A DNA stretch of 64,000 bases, from assembly GCA_037179335.1 (NCBI GenBank), contig JAKZHN010000042.1:62001-126000 (forward strand), in the 5' to 3' direction. Of the stretch, positions 1 to 11,560 are shown piece by piece. The notes under the pieces were generated by a model. The model saw only the letters and a program-made list of their open reading frames with translations, was not told the DNA's origin and ran no database searches. The DNA is from Cyclaneusma minus. Lineage: Eukaryota > Ascomycota > Leotiomycetes > Marthamycetales > Marthamycetaceae. The position numbers were made by a program, and so were the translations under genes. The stretch's first letter is position 1. Each line of letters opens with the position of its first letter.

Positions 1-1312
1 GGACCCTTACATTATACAGATTACAGGAAAATTACAGCTGCCGCATTTTTCTATAATGGTCGATGGATACAGTATTCGCTTGCTGTCCCAGTGTATCTAG
101 TTTACATGTGAATGTTCACTGGGTAAGCTACTCCAAAAAAGGGTTCATTTATCTACATGTAGGTACTACCAAGATATCTTCCTAAATGTACATTCAATTG
201 AGTGGTGACCCGAGCTTCAAATGAATTGGCTGCTTCCAAACCAGGAGTGCTGTCTCCCTTTTTTGAAAATTGAAGATTCATTGCTTGCCTATTTTGCTAT
301 TTGGCATTTGCTGGAGACAAACCACAAAGCATTTGGATTTACTCTGCTGTGATACTTAACAGTCGTCCGCAATAGGTCACACAGCATTTGCTAGGCACGA
401 CGATCAAATGCTGGGCCTTGGATGTGTGCAAGAAGTTATGTAGAAAGCACTCGTGTCTGAGTGCATGTGCTTCACGGTATAAATAAAATCAGAAACAGTG
501 CAGTATCTAAACCGGACATGTGTACATGCAGAGTTTACAGCCTCAGCCAGCAGTAATAATTACCACAGCACATTCTCCTCTAAAGAACTGCAGCAGACCA
601 GTGCAGGCGCAGTCTCAAAGTGACAAAGTCGTCCGACAAGCTTGTGGCGCCTAACCCCTCGCGGATGGCGGCTGTCAGAATTCGGCGCTAGCAAGCGTGA
701 CAACTGGAACTCTGTTCTTCGGCCGCCAGCTCGCACGCACCACAACCACTGCCAATTCCCACTCCGCGACATCCTCAGCAGAGCAAGCTCGGGGCGTTGC
801 GTGCGAAGCGACTTTCCTCTCTCCCTCTCTCTCCTAGGCGCCGTCTACCTGCATCCGCCGGATTCCCTTCGTCCCTTCACTTTGTTCCGTGCCCTCTGCG
901 TCACGGTCCCTGCCAGTCCACTCGCTGCAGCTTCACTTCTCCGGTGGCCAGACTACCTCTCAAACTGTAACGGCATCTCTCCATTGGCCCCCCAGTGTCG
1001 CTGCATCCCAAGCACTTCTCTGCTTGTGCCGACCTCCAGCGACCACCAGATCGGGCTGCCGCTGAGAATTGCTTAGCTGCGGTTTCTACCACCACCGCTA
1101 CCCGCGAGTCTACGAATTTTCTTGAGTCGAAGCATCTCCAAGTCGCGCACGGTGTTGTTCCTGAGCGCGCTCTTCTCTTCCACACTCTCGAATCTTTCCG
1201 ATTTTAACGCGCACCTTTCTCACCTCCGAGTCTTTTCTTCGACTCGCTATCGTGTGGCATTTCGAACGCATTTCAGAGAGAAGAGTTTCCTGAATCTTCA
1301 ATCCCTTTCGCA
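1..1312. other. Intergenic region and 5' flank of the pub1-like gene
   Basis: No credible gene is seen. Short frames here lack family resemblance and overlap each other on both strands. From about 640 the sequence becomes C/T-rich and open, as expected for the promoter and 5' UTR of the RNA-binding protein gene starting at 1313. The first 600 bases are AT-richer and could be the 3' flank of a gene outside the window. Confidence 0.5.
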
Positions 1313-3094
1313 ATGTCTGAGAACGCTCCGCCAAACGCGGGCTCCCAGCTCCCCCCGCCTCCGCAGACGTCTGTTGGCGCGCCCGGCTACGACAATGGCC
1401 AGAATGGCAACCCGGCCCACATGCCTCCTCCTCCGCTGCCGCCCGTTATCATTCCGCAGAACACCAACCCCATCCCGACCGCCATCACCTCTCCCATGGG
1501 CGACAATGGAAGCATGACTCCCAACAGCTCTGGAGGCTTTGTGCGCCGTGCCGCTCCCGAGCCCAACAAGCGCGCCCTGTACGTGGGAGGCCTTGATCCT
1601 CGCGTCACTGAAGATGTGCTTCGCCAGATCTTTGAGACGACTGGCCATGTCCAGAACGTCAAAATCATTCCTGACAAGAATGTGGGTGCTGTCAGTATCA
1701 ATCTATCAATGTCGAGCACTTGAGAGCTCCAATCTCTATCATGTTCTCCAACTGCCCTTTCCTACCTCCCCAATGTTTCCAGTGTTTGTGTACAACGATG
1801 GCACTGTGGTCTGCCGCACTTCTACGAGATATGATGCTAACTATTGTTGTTACAGTCTAAGGGCTTCAACTACGGATTTGTCGAATACGATGACCCAGGT
1901 GCGGCCGAGCGTGCTATGCAAACCCTGAATGGCAGAAGAGTGCACCAAGCTGTAAGTGCTGAAAGCAGACTCCTTGACAATCACTTTGCTAACTTGTTTG
2001 CTGCAGGAAATCAGAGTCAACTGGGCCTATCAATCGAACACCACAAACAAGGAGGATACATCCAACCACTTCCATATCTTTGTTGGTGACCTTTCCAACG
2101 AAGTCAACGACGAGGTTCTTCTCCAGGCGTTCTCGGCTTTCGGTTCTGTGTCTGAGGCCCGTGTCATGTGGGATATGAAGACTGGTCGATCTCGTGGCTA
2201 CGGTTTCGTTGCATTCCGCGAGCGTGCAGACGCTGAGAAGGCATTGAGTTCTATGGACGGCGAGTGGCTTGGTTCTCGTGCTATTCGCTGCAACTGGGCC
2301 AACCAGAAGGGTCAGCCTTCGATCTCGCAGCAGCAAGCCATGTCCGCCATGGGCATGACACCTACGACTCCCTTTGGTCACCACCATTTCCCTACCCATG
2401 GTGTCCAGAGCTACGACATGATTGTTGCCCAGACTCCCCAGTGGCAGACTACTTGCTACGTGGGCAACCTCACTCCTTACACCACGCAGAACGACCTCGT
2501 GCCTCTCTTCCAGAACTTCGGATATGTGGTCGAGACCCGCTTCCAAGCTGACCGAGGCTTTGCGTTCGTCAAGCTGGACACCCACGAGAATGCTGCTATG
2601 GCCATCTGCCAGCTGAGCGGCTACAATGTCAACGGTCGCCCGCTCAAGTGTAGCGTAAGTTTGAAATTCCGCTACCCTCTGATTCGTAAACTAATATTTT
2701 CTAGTGGGGCAAAGACAAGACGCCAACCTCAACCGGATTTGACCCCGTCCAGCAAGGCTACAGCCCGCAAGGAGCACCAAACCCTGGATACCCAGGAACA
2801 CCATCCGCCACCTATTTCCCCCAGTACGGAGGTATGCCGCAACAACAGGGTCCTCCGTCCGCCGGACCGATGGCTAACCAAGCGTCCCCAGCCCAACAGT
2901 ATGCCGCTCAGCAACCTAGCTATGGCGCCCCCCCCCAGCAATCTCCTGCCCAGTACGGAGGCCAGCAGATGGGATATGGCGGACCTCCCAGTGCTGGTGG
3001 CTACGGCCGCGGTCAGCAGCCTCCAGCTGCGCAGTGGCAACAGCCTGCCGCCCAAGGCTTCGCTGGTAATGCTTTCGGTGGCTACCAAGGCTAG
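1313..3094 (+). CDS. pub1: Three-RRM poly(A)/U-rich RNA-binding protein, Pub1/TIA-1 family
   Basis: Four exons give 500 aa: 1313-1681, 1856-1951, 2007-2654, 2705-3094. All junctions are phase 0; donors are GTGGGT, GTAAGT and GTAAGT, and the second intron has a CTAAC branch site. Residues 1-85 are Pro/Asn-rich and disordered. RRM1 (about 88-162) begins ALYVGGL and carries the RNP1-like segment KGFNYGFVEY, RRM2 (about 178-253) has HIFVGDL and SRGYGFVAF, and RRM3 (about 304-372) has TCYVGNL and RGFAFVKL. The tail (about 375-500) is Gln/Pro/Gly/Tyr-rich, a prion-like composition typical of stress-granule proteins. Family knowledge: Pub1/TIA-1 proteins bind U-rich and AU-rich mRNA in nucleus and cytoplasm and influence mRNA stability and splicing. 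The first intron (174 nt) is longer than the others and lies inside RRM1. Family assignment is secure; the exact target set is unknown. Confidence 0.93.
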
Positions 3095-3993
3095 AGCATG
3101 GGCAGTCGACATGATGCAGCTCTCCTACTCTGTGTTCGCCGCATTTTCCTTGTCTGTATGAGAACGATAGGGGTGGAATTGTGGGCTTTGACGACTTTCA
3201 AGATCCCCAGTCTCAGTTGCTTTCCTTACTACACACTTACGACTTCCGCGCTTTTCCAAGTCGTTGGATACGGGAGCCTCCCGCTGCCTCTGTTCTAGTT
3301 TTCTCCATTCAAACAAAAGTCTCCTTGTAGTTGTCTCATGTATCTCTTGTGTGATTTCGTAGAGTCTCTTGCGCGCGCGGGAGGCGGGAAGGGTTTTGTG
3401 GTTGGACCAAAAGTCATCAGCACCCCCTTTTCCTGGCATAGCGATGTTGGATCATGAGTCTCCTCTTGTCAATTGTCATGTGTCCACGAATTTACTATTG
3501 CGACTACCCTGTTAAGATTTCTGCGTCTGACATGTCTGGTTTTCTGAGTTTCTCGTCTCTGGGATTTCCTTAATGCAGGATCGGGGCTGGGCATACTGTG
3601 GACAAAATTGACCACGGACAAATAATAGGCGAATCGAGAGCAAATACTCGATTGAGAATTGAGATGCAAGTAGTCTAGGTAGTCCAATATTAGACGGGCT
3701 TCGGCGCTGCACCGAATGCTGATCTGCTCTCATCGAGGCTCCAGAAGCCTCACGTGAATTAAAATTGAAATATGGTTAATTGAACAATTGAATGGTTCAA
3801 ATTTGTCGCGGGGCACATGCGATAACGCGCTCTTGCACTTGAGTGTCTTGGCGGGCGACGCGGTCGCTCCTTCCTGTGGCGCGTACCTCGAAATTGACAA
3901 GACTTTCTTTGAGTCAACAACGCCCAACGCTCGCCTTTCCACACGACCGCCCTGCCGAACCCTCCGTTCTCTTGCACCCTCGAAATTCCGTGC
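3095..3993. other. Intergenic: pub1 3' flank and pif1 promoter
   Basis: No credible coding sequence. The left part is the probable 3' UTR of the pub1-like gene. The stretch just before 3994 is GC-rich and is the probable promoter and 5' UTR of the PIF1 helicase gene. Small frames on both strands overlap one another and show no conserved motif. Confidence 0.5.
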
Positions 3994-6850
3994 ATGACGG
4001 CAGGCCTCAGATCTCTCCAGTATTTGACTCCGGCATTGAAGACTCTGCGGATAAATTGCTGGAGAGCAAAGCCCTTCCTTTTCCCCGTCCCCATCAATGC
4101 GCACCCCGAGACCCGCCGTGCCTACGCCTCGATAGCAGAAGCCATGCTGGGACGCGCCAAAGAAGAATATCGTCCGGTGAAGAAGGAGCCCTCGTCGCAG
4201 CCGTTCCCAACCAGCACGCCGACTCCTCCTAATGGCACTCTGGACGACTGGAAGTCGAAGCCCAAGTCCTCGCAGACCATTGGGGGCTTCGCTGGCGTGA
4301 AGAACACAGCCATGCCTCTGTCGCGACACTCGTCACTTGGCTCTGCTTACAGCTTCCAATCCTCGTCGACGACGAATGGCATCAAGAGGTCTGCGTCACA
4401 GATGAACGGCGGTCTCGCGACAGCACTGAAGCCCGGCTCCTTTCAAGATGATACCAAGCCCATTGATCTTACACAAGAAGATAGGAAAGTCCCGGTCAAG
4501 TCGGAGACCGGCTCCAACACCATCTCCAACATTGGTTTCGATTTGAACATGGACGACTTCCCGGACGATTCCGAACTCGATCTAGACGAGGAGTTTCCCA
4601 CAACTCTACCAGCTGCGAGTACATATCGTGCGCCTCTCCAGAAGTCCTCAGTTTCTACCCAGAACTTCCAATCAGCTCTACCGCCCGTCAAGAAGAATTT
4701 TAAGTCCTCCCAGGCACCTGCCAGTAGTGCGGAGTCATGGTCGTCTTCGCCTCCACAGCACAAGGTGCCACCAGCTGCAGTACGACAGGCCGAGGGAAAA
4801 GCCAGAGAGCTCGAGTTGTTCAAATATCCGGAGCTGCCCAAGGTTGACGACAATCCTCGACCAGCTAAGCGGAGGACTCTGCCTTGGGAATCTGGACGAG
4901 CAGAAGCGGCGACTGCTCGCACACCAGCTCCTAAACGGGCAGAAGCCGGAGCAGCTCGCACACCAGCCCCGAAAGTCAAATCAGAGCCCTGGAATACCTC
5001 GGCGAGCGCCATCAAGGAACAAAAACAAGTTCACCGAACCAAAAATCAGAAGGCAGCAGGGAACAAGATGACCGTCGAAGAAATGCAAACGGCTATTGCA
5101 TCGCACTCCAAGGTTTCACCCGAGATGCTGAGTGATGAGCAAAATAAGGTCTTGGACCTTGTTGTTGAAAAAAAGGCAAGCGTTTTCTTCACAGGTTCTG
5201 CCGGAACAGGGAAGTCCGTCCTCATGAGAGCGATTATCAAGGCTCTCAAAAAGAAATATGCGAAGGAGCAGGACAGGGTAGCTGTCACAGCATCAACTGG
5301 GCTGGCCGCATGCAATATCGGTGGTCAGACATTACACAGCTTTGGGGGCATAGGCCTCGGAAAAGAGGATGCCAATACCATAGTCAAGAAGATTAGACGG
5401 AACGCAAAAGCGAAGAATCGATGGTTGCGGACTAGCGTCCTGATCATCGATGAGGTTTCGATGGTGGATGGGGATCTTTTCGACAAGTTGGAGGAAATCG
5501 CAAGAATCATGCGAAACAACGGACGCCCATTTGGTGGTATTCAGCTTGTTGTCACGGGTGACTTCTTTCAATTACCTCCAGTTCCTGACTTCAGCTCGAA
5601 GCCTAGCAAGTTCGCATTTGATGCAGCTACCTGGTCTACCTCTATCCGGCATACTATCCTTCTCAAGACGATCTTCCGACAGAAAGATCCAGGTAAGTCC
5701 ATAAAATCACCTAGATGACTTGGCCTCGCTAACTTTACCAGTGTTTGCCAACATGCTCAACGAGTTACGTCTGGGGAACATCTCAAACCAGACGGTGGAG
5801 ACGTTCAAGAAACTTAGTCGGCCCATCAAGGCCGAGGATGAACTTGAGGCCACGGAACTGTGAGTCCAGTCGATTATCTGCTTGTACAGCTGCTAACCTG
5901 TCCACAGCTTCCCCACACGAAATGAGGTTGATAATGCAAATGCGTACAGGATGAGAAGCCTACAAGGCGGGGCGAAACAATTCAATGCCATAGATACCCC
6001 TGGCTCGGAAAAAGACGAGAAACGCAGAGAAAACCTGCTGAAGAACATGCTGGCACCACCTAAGCTGACTTTGAAGAAGGGCGCTCAGGTCATGCTTATT
6101 AAGAACCTTGACGAACACCTTGTGAACGGCTCCATCGGCAAAGTTATCTCCTTCATGAACGAGAAGACATTTGAAATGTACGAGCATGATTCAGAGATCT
6201 TCGAGCAGGGAGAAAATAAGGATATGGACGAGTCTTTCCGCAAGCGAAAAGACAAGCTCAACGCAATGCTCCATCAAGACCTGATTGGCGATACCTCGAA
6301 GGATTTTCCTGTTGTCACCTTCCCCCTGCCGGACGGCAGTTCGCGAACAATACTCGTCCAACCCGAAACTTGGAAGGTGGAGCTTCCGAGCGGCGAAATG
6401 CAAGTGCAGCGCCAGCAGGTCCCCCTGATCCTGGCTTGGGCGCTTTCAATCCACAAGGCACAGGGTCAGACTCTGGAGCGCGTGAAGGTCGACTTGAGAA
6501 AGATCTTCGAGAAGGGCCAGGCATATGTAGCGCTTTCTCGAGCCACGAGCCAGGAGGGCCTGCAGGTGCTTGGTTTCGACAAGAGCAAGGTCATGGCCCA
6601 TCCACGAGTCGCGCAGTTCTACCAAAGTCTGTATTCGGCAGACAAGGCAGGGCCGAAGAACGCTGGGATGAGTGTGGCGGACTGGGCTACGAAGGGTGCA
6701 GCTGCCAGCAGCACTAAGTCGGGAATGGTGAAGAGTACGAGTACGAGTACGAGTACGAAGATTCAGGCGGGTGGAAAAGGAGGTGTGAAGAAGAATGTCA
6801 TGGCGATTGATAGCGACGACGAGGATGCTCTGCAAGCCATGCATGCATGA
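3994..6850 (+). CDS. pif1: PIF1-family 5'-to-3' DNA helicase
   Basis: Three exons give 919 aa: 3994-5692, 5742-5859, 5908-6850. Introns are 49 and 48 nt with GTAAGT and GTGAGT donors, and the frame is preserved across both. The N-terminus (MTAGLRSLQYLTPALKTL, then Arg/Lys-rich and poor in acidic residues) looks like a mitochondrial presequence. Residues 60-360 are disordered and Ser/Pro-rich, and contain a near-duplicate Ala/Arg/Thr-Pro-Ala-Pro-Lys segment around 310-330. The superfamily 1B core starts near residue 390: Walker A GSAGTGKS at 401-408, Walker B LIIDEVSM near 484, GDFFQLPPV, and C-terminal AWALSIHKAQGQT with YVALSRA. PIF1 enzymes unwind G-quadruplexes and RNA-DNA hybrids, restrain telomerase and maintain mitochondrial DNA. 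A Ser-Thr dipeptide repeat (AGTACG units near 6733) sits in the C-terminal tail. Identity is secure; dual nuclear and mitochondrial location is inferred. Confidence 0.95.
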
Positions 6851-7470
6851 GCGTGTTAGCTTGAGGCAGCTGTGGGGTTCTCTCTATCCCACTTTACGAC
6901 TATCGACATCACGTTCGACTCATTGGCCAATTTTGTGCGATATTTCTTGTCGTCGCGCCCCTATTTGAGATCTTGGAGTCCTCGGCGAGCTGGGCGGGGA
7001 ATGGGAGCTAGGTATTCAAGGGGGCGGGCAACTGTTATCATCCTGTGCTGCAGAGGGCAAAAGTGAACTACGGATATTGCTTTGTTCGAGGGTCCACGAA
7101 CGGGAACAGAATGAAATGATAGGTATGCTTCCATAAGCTATATATTAGCTGCCTAGCTCGGGTAGACAGCTGGAATCAAGTCGTGAAATATGCTCAAATC
7201 GGCTCATCGAGATTCCCTATTTCAAGTTTTGGACAAGTGGTCCGAAATTTACCTTGTTCGGAAATGACAATTAGGAAGGAGTGTAAATTGGAATAAGCGA
7301 CATTTGTTTTCAAAAACGGCAGGTTTTCTCAAGGACGACATACCTAGCTTTCAAAATGACAGCTTTCTTAATTCTTACCTAGGTAATCTCTAAACGACAG
7401 CTTTTCTTTCGCCGACAATATAAGTTCTCACAAACGACATGAATGATGTTGAACTACTTCATTTGTCCCT
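6851..7470. other. Intergenic transition into repeat block
   Basis: 3' flank of the helicase gene. From about 7140 the composition turns AT-rich and short decayed motifs appear. The stretch 7200-7290 contains several TTGG/TCCG-ended segments that loosely resemble the dispersed 19-20 nt unit described elsewhere, but too weakly to call. No gene is seen. Confidence 0.4.
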
Positions 7471-7794
7471 TAGCGGAGCTGGGGGGAGAGAGAAAACCGT
7501 TTATAAACCGTTCCAAACCTCTGAACGCTCTAAAAGTGTCAAAACCGTCAGACGTATTGACCGTTTTTTTTTTCGAAAAAGCGGTTTCCAACGGAGGTTT
7601 TTTCCCACCCCCTTGCCCCGCTGGTACCTAGGCAGTCTTTTTTGGTACCTTCCATTAGCGGAAAGTGGGGGTTTTCACGTACCGTATAAATACCGTATAA
7701 ATACCGTTTAAAAATACGTACCGCTGTATACCATTATAAACGGTACGATTTTACCAAAGGCTACGTTTTTGCATACCTATAATAGGTACCTACC
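7471..7794. repeat. Decayed repeat ends with TTAGCGGA motifs and CCGTATAAATA repeats
   Basis: Two further TTAGCGGA-type ends precede the better-defined TIR element: one near 7474 followed by a G run, one near 7654 followed by AAGTGGGGG. They are accompanied by repeated ACCGTATAAAT segments (7679-7715) and GGTACC-containing sequence. Sequence near 11300-11410 on the other side of the block, read in reverse complement, is similar (CCGTATA segments, TTAGCGGAAAAA), so these are probably ends of additional nested and partly lost copies. No open reading frame of interest. Confidence 0.5.
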
Positions 7795-8142
7795 TTAGCG
7801 GAAGGGGGGGGTATGGCGCAATGGTATATAAATGGTAAATAACTTTAAAAATGGTAAATAACTTGAGAAATAGTACAAAACTACAAGAACTGTAAATTCC
7901 TGTTATATAGTTCGCATTAATTTATTTGGTTATTAACCGTTAACATGGTTTTTCACCGTTCCAGCTCCAGCTTTAGCTTCAGCCTCCAGCCTCCAGCCTT
8001 TAATTCCAAGCTCTAGCTTAAATTTCAAGCTTTGAGCTCCAGCTTCTAAGTTTTGCGCATGCTCCAATACCACCACCACCCACCAGCTCCGGCTCCAGCA
8101 TAGCAGCTCCACCTCTAGCCTCCAGCCTCTAGCCTCTACCAC

Positions 8143-8188
8143 CCTCCAGCTCCAGCTCCAGCTCCAGCGCAGCAGCTCCAGCTCCAGT
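8143..8188 (+). repeat. (CTCCAG)n minisatellite
   Basis: Hexamer-like tandem repeat of CTCCAG with minor interruptions, surrounded by related CCTCCAG and TCTAGC units from about 7960. It is complementary to the (CTGGAG)n tract at 8457-8512 in the same element, so a long hairpin is possible. Confidence 0.8.
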
Positions 8189-8456
8189 TTCAGCTCCAAC
8201 ACCACCACTACGCAGCGACAGTCTAATGCGCAATAGCTTCAGCTACAACTCTAGCAGCAGCTCTAGCATGCCCTATACCAGAAGCTCCAATTGCGCCCTT
8301 AGCTAAGCTTTAGTTCCAGTTTCCTTGCCTGCCCTTGCCCTATGCTTACACAACTAATTTATACTGCAGCCAAGCCATCGCCCTTGCCCTCGCCCTTGCA
8401 GCCACCGATATAGCGCATGCCAGGCTGCCTTCCCCGAATCTCAATACACATGCGCT

Positions 8457-8512
8457 GAGCTGGGGCTGGAGCTGGAGCTGGAGCTGGAGGCTGGAGCTAG
8501 GAGGCTGGAGCT
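8457..8512 (+). repeat. (CTGGAG)n minisatellite, inverted partner
   Basis: Tandem GCTGGA units that are the reverse complement of the CTCCAG tract about 310 bases upstream. A third tract of the same type is at 10956-10976 inside the longer element copy. Confidence 0.8.
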
Positions 8513-8734
8513 AAATAAATAGCTAGAGCTGGAATTGGATAAATTTAATATTTTGAAATTTGGAATTATAAAATTATAATTATTGGAAAAACGTTAATAA
8601 TTTTAGCAATTATAATAAATTCGAAAATTTAAAAATAATATATTCGCTGCTATTTAAATAAAATAATTCTGTATTATTTCGCCAAATTTTATACGGTGCC
8701 TATACTATTGCGCCCTATCCCCCCGCTCCGTTAA

Positions 8735-8910
8735 AATACCACCTGGTACCTAGGTAAATAATACCAATAAATACTTTAATTTTAAATTCGATTTCTAATA
8801 AAGCCAATTGGGTTTTTACCTTTTTGCAATTTTTTTAAAAGGTTTTTGGAAACCTGTCACGGTGTGGTCGGGACTCGAACCCCGACCCTTAGCTAATTTG
8901 GTTCGCTATT
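8735..8910. repeat. Spacer between two TIR elements with an LTR/tRNA-arm-like fragment
   Basis: AT-rich spacer between element copies E1 and E2. Around 8855-8887 it holds a GC-rich island (CCTGTCACGGTGTGGTCGGG, followed by ACTCGAACCCCGACC). The segment GTCGGG-GTTCGAGT-CCCGAC (minus strand) is a perfect stem-loop resembling a tRNA T-arm, but no acceptor stem or A box was found. It could equally be the terminus of an LTR retroelement beginning TGTCACGG. Confidence 0.4.
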
Positions 8911-11211
8911 TTAGCGGAGCGGGGGGGTAGGGCGCAACGGTGTAGGCACCGTATAAAATTTGGCGAAATGGCACAGAATTATTTTATTTAAATAATAATG
9001 AATATATTATTTTTAAAATTTCGAATTTATTATAATTGCCGAAATTATTAATAGTTTTATAATAATTATTGGTTTATTTAATTATTAACCGTTTTTATAA
9101 TTTTTTACTATTCCAATCCATTATTTATTTAAGCTTCTAAAAAAACCAATTATTTACTTTTTTTTTTAAAAAAAAAACAACCTATTTTTCAATAAAAAAC
9201 AGCCTTTTTAAAAAAACCAAAAAAAGCAGAAATTATAATATAATCCTAAATTATTCTTAATAATACAAAATATTTTAATGCTTTTTAAATCCACTAAATA
9301 CAAAAATTATATTTTAAAAAAGGGTAAAACCCCTTAAAATATTTATTAATTTTAATTTGGCCTTTTTTATTTATTTCTTAGGCTCTATAAAATTTTAATC
9401 AAATATATTATTATTATTAAAATTATTATTAGTCTTTTTTTATAATTTAAAACTTTTATAATATAATAAAAAATCAGCAATAGCCTATTTCTTTTATAAA
9501 GCTTTTAAATCTTTTTCCTTTTGGTTTTATAAAATGTAAATCGCTTTTAAAGCTTTTTTATAATATATATATATATATTGGCCTATTATAATTAAAAATC
9601 TTTTACAAGTTTTTGCAATTAATACAAAAATAAAATATAATAGCAATACCAACAATATCAAATTATAAAGCTTTAATAAAATATTTATTTATTTTATAAA
9701 AAGCTGCAAAATAAATTGCAATAATATTGGACCGGTTTTTATATTTAAATTATTTTCTATAAAGCTTTTTAAGCACATTTATATAGGCTATAAATTACAA
9801 AACAAAAAACAAAAATAATCTCGCTTTGCATTATAATTTATAGCTTAATAAATATTTTAAAACAATTTCTAAAAAAAATAGCAAAGCCCAATTCTCGTCA
9901 ATTAATTTAAAAACTTAAATAAAAAAATCCAGAATTTGGTTTTTAAAAATATTATTTTTAATACTTTTAAAATACCAAAGCTAATAAATAAAATAAACGG
10001 CTTATTGCTATTAAGCTTTAATTTTAAAATTTTAAAATTTGCATAGCATTTTATTATTGGCAAAAACATTATTGTATATTATAATAAAAAAAGCGCCCTT
10101 AATTTTTTTTTTAATTATCTACCCAAATAAATATTATTATAAAATGCTTTTATAAAATACTCTAATTATAGCAAAATAATAATTAATATATAATATAAAT
10201 ATTAAAATATATAAATTCTTTAAACTTAATACTGCAATATATATATATTGGAATTAAAAAAAAATATTTAATAACTTAATAATAAAATTTATTTAAAAAT
10301 TGCAAAAAAAAAATATAAAAATAATTCAAAAATATTAACATCACTATTTAATATTATATTATTAATTGGCCAAAATACTATATTTTTTTAAAAAAAGCAT
10401 AAATCCAAATAAATAATTTTAAATTTTAAATATCACGGCCTATATAAATAAAAACTTAAGAGGACAATAAAAAAAATAAAAAAATGCTAAAAAGGAAATT
10501 CCTAAAGAAATAATTTTTTTTCACTAAGGCAAATAGCAAAAGATATCCTAATACGTAATTTAGCCTATTAGCAATTCTAGCTAATATATAAATAAATTTG
10601 CAATTTATAATTATCGCTATAATTTATAGCTAAGCTTATATTATTAAATATAAAAATACCTATGCTTTATAGCTTTAGATTTTATTTAAAAATTACAAAT
10701 GCCTATTTAATTTAACAACCTTTTTAAATAATTAAAAACTATAATTTTTAATTAAAAATTTATAAAAATCCATTTAATTTCCCGTATTTTGGATAATATT
10801 ATAATATTGTTTTTAAAAATATATCGTATAAAATAATTATATTATATATATTATAAATTATAACACACAATTGTACAATTTTTTTTTTACAATACGAATA
10901 CGGTAGGTATATAGTATTTTAAAAACCCCCCATTCCGTTAAAATAATAATGGTATTAGAGCTGGAGCTGGAGCTGGTGGGTGGTGGTGGTGATATTGGAG
11001 TATACGCAGAATTTACTAAAGCTAAAGCTGGAACGGTGAGAAATTACGTTAACGATTAATAACCAAGTGAATTAATGCGAATTATATAATGGGAATTTAC
11101 AATTTCTATAATTTCGTATTATTTTTTAAATTTTCTATTATTTTTAAAATTATCCATTATTTATATACTATTGCGCTATTACCCCCCCCCCCCCCCCCCC
11201 TCTTTCGCTAA
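8911..11211 (-). mobile_element. Long TIR element copy (E2), about 2.3 kb, RIP-decayed
   Basis: The left terminus is TTAGCGGAGCGGGGGGGTAG followed by GGCGCAA. The right terminus near 11211, in reverse complement, is TTAGCGAAAGA, a long G run and a degenerate GCGCAA. Read on the minus strand it is collinear with the ends of E1 (7795-8734). The central part (about 9070-10900) is overwhelmingly A/T with no significant ORF, as expected if a transposase region had been destroyed by RIP. It also contains a RIP-altered TATCACGGCC motif near 10432 and a (CTGGAG)n tract near 10956. Whether the element was ever autonomous cannot be judged from this copy. Confidence 0.65.
11182..11200 (+). repeat. Poly-C tract inside the right TIR
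   Basis: An uninterrupted run of 19 C residues at the right terminal inverted repeat of the longer TIR element. The corresponding ends of the other copies carry 6-8 G/C, so this tract has expanded or is an assembly or sequencing artefact of a homopolymer. Confidence 0.8.
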
Positions 11212-11460
11212 GGTAAATTACCGCTAAGCTAAAAGGCCAATCCAATATTTTCTTAATAAGAGAATACTGGCCAAATCTCTATATTAAAGGGTTAGACCGG
11301 GGCCGTGATAAAACCGTTTGAAAAAAACGTACCGTTTCGCTGAAATAAATACCTATACGGTATAATTTAACCGTTTATTCGATTTGCGGTGTATTTTTTT
11401 CCGCTAAGGTACCTACCAGGTAGGTACCTACCTACCTAAGATAAAAGCCCCGAAGAATAA
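11212..11460. mobile_element. LTR retroelement remnant and decayed repeat end
   Basis: At about 11286-11311 the sequence reads GGGTTAGACCGGGGCCGTGA, so the minus strand starts TCACGGCCCCGGTCTAACCC, like the 5' end of many fungal LTRs (TGTCACGG...). It is followed to about 11412 by CCGTTT/CCGTATA motifs and a CCGCTAAGG end, echoing the sequence at 7640-7760. Only fragments remain and there is no coding region. Confidence 0.4.
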
Positions 11461-11560
11461 AAGAAATTGGGAAAACCATCGAAAACTGGGTTCCTTGAGA
11501 TTCTGGCTGGTAGGTGGTCGCCGTTTTCTGAGTTGGCAACTTTTGCAACCTTTTCAAGGG

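Larger units (their letters stand above)
7795..8734 (+). mobile_element. Short TIR element copy (E1), about 0.94 kb, MITE-like
   Basis: The left terminus reads TTAGCGGAAGGGGGGGGTAT followed by GGCGCAA. The right terminus at 8734, in reverse complement, reads TTAACGGAGCGGGGGGATA followed by GGGCGCAA. These form terminal inverted repeats. The left subterminal sequence (about 7810-8110) matches, inverted, the right end of the 2.3 kb copy at 8911-11211, and the right subterminal sequence (about 8590-8734) matches, inverted, that copy's left end. E1 is therefore a shorter copy of the same family in opposite orientation. It contains (CTCCAG)n and complementary (CTGGAG)n minisatellites and no coding capacity. 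C-to-T and G-to-A differences between copies suggest RIP. Confidence 0.7.
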
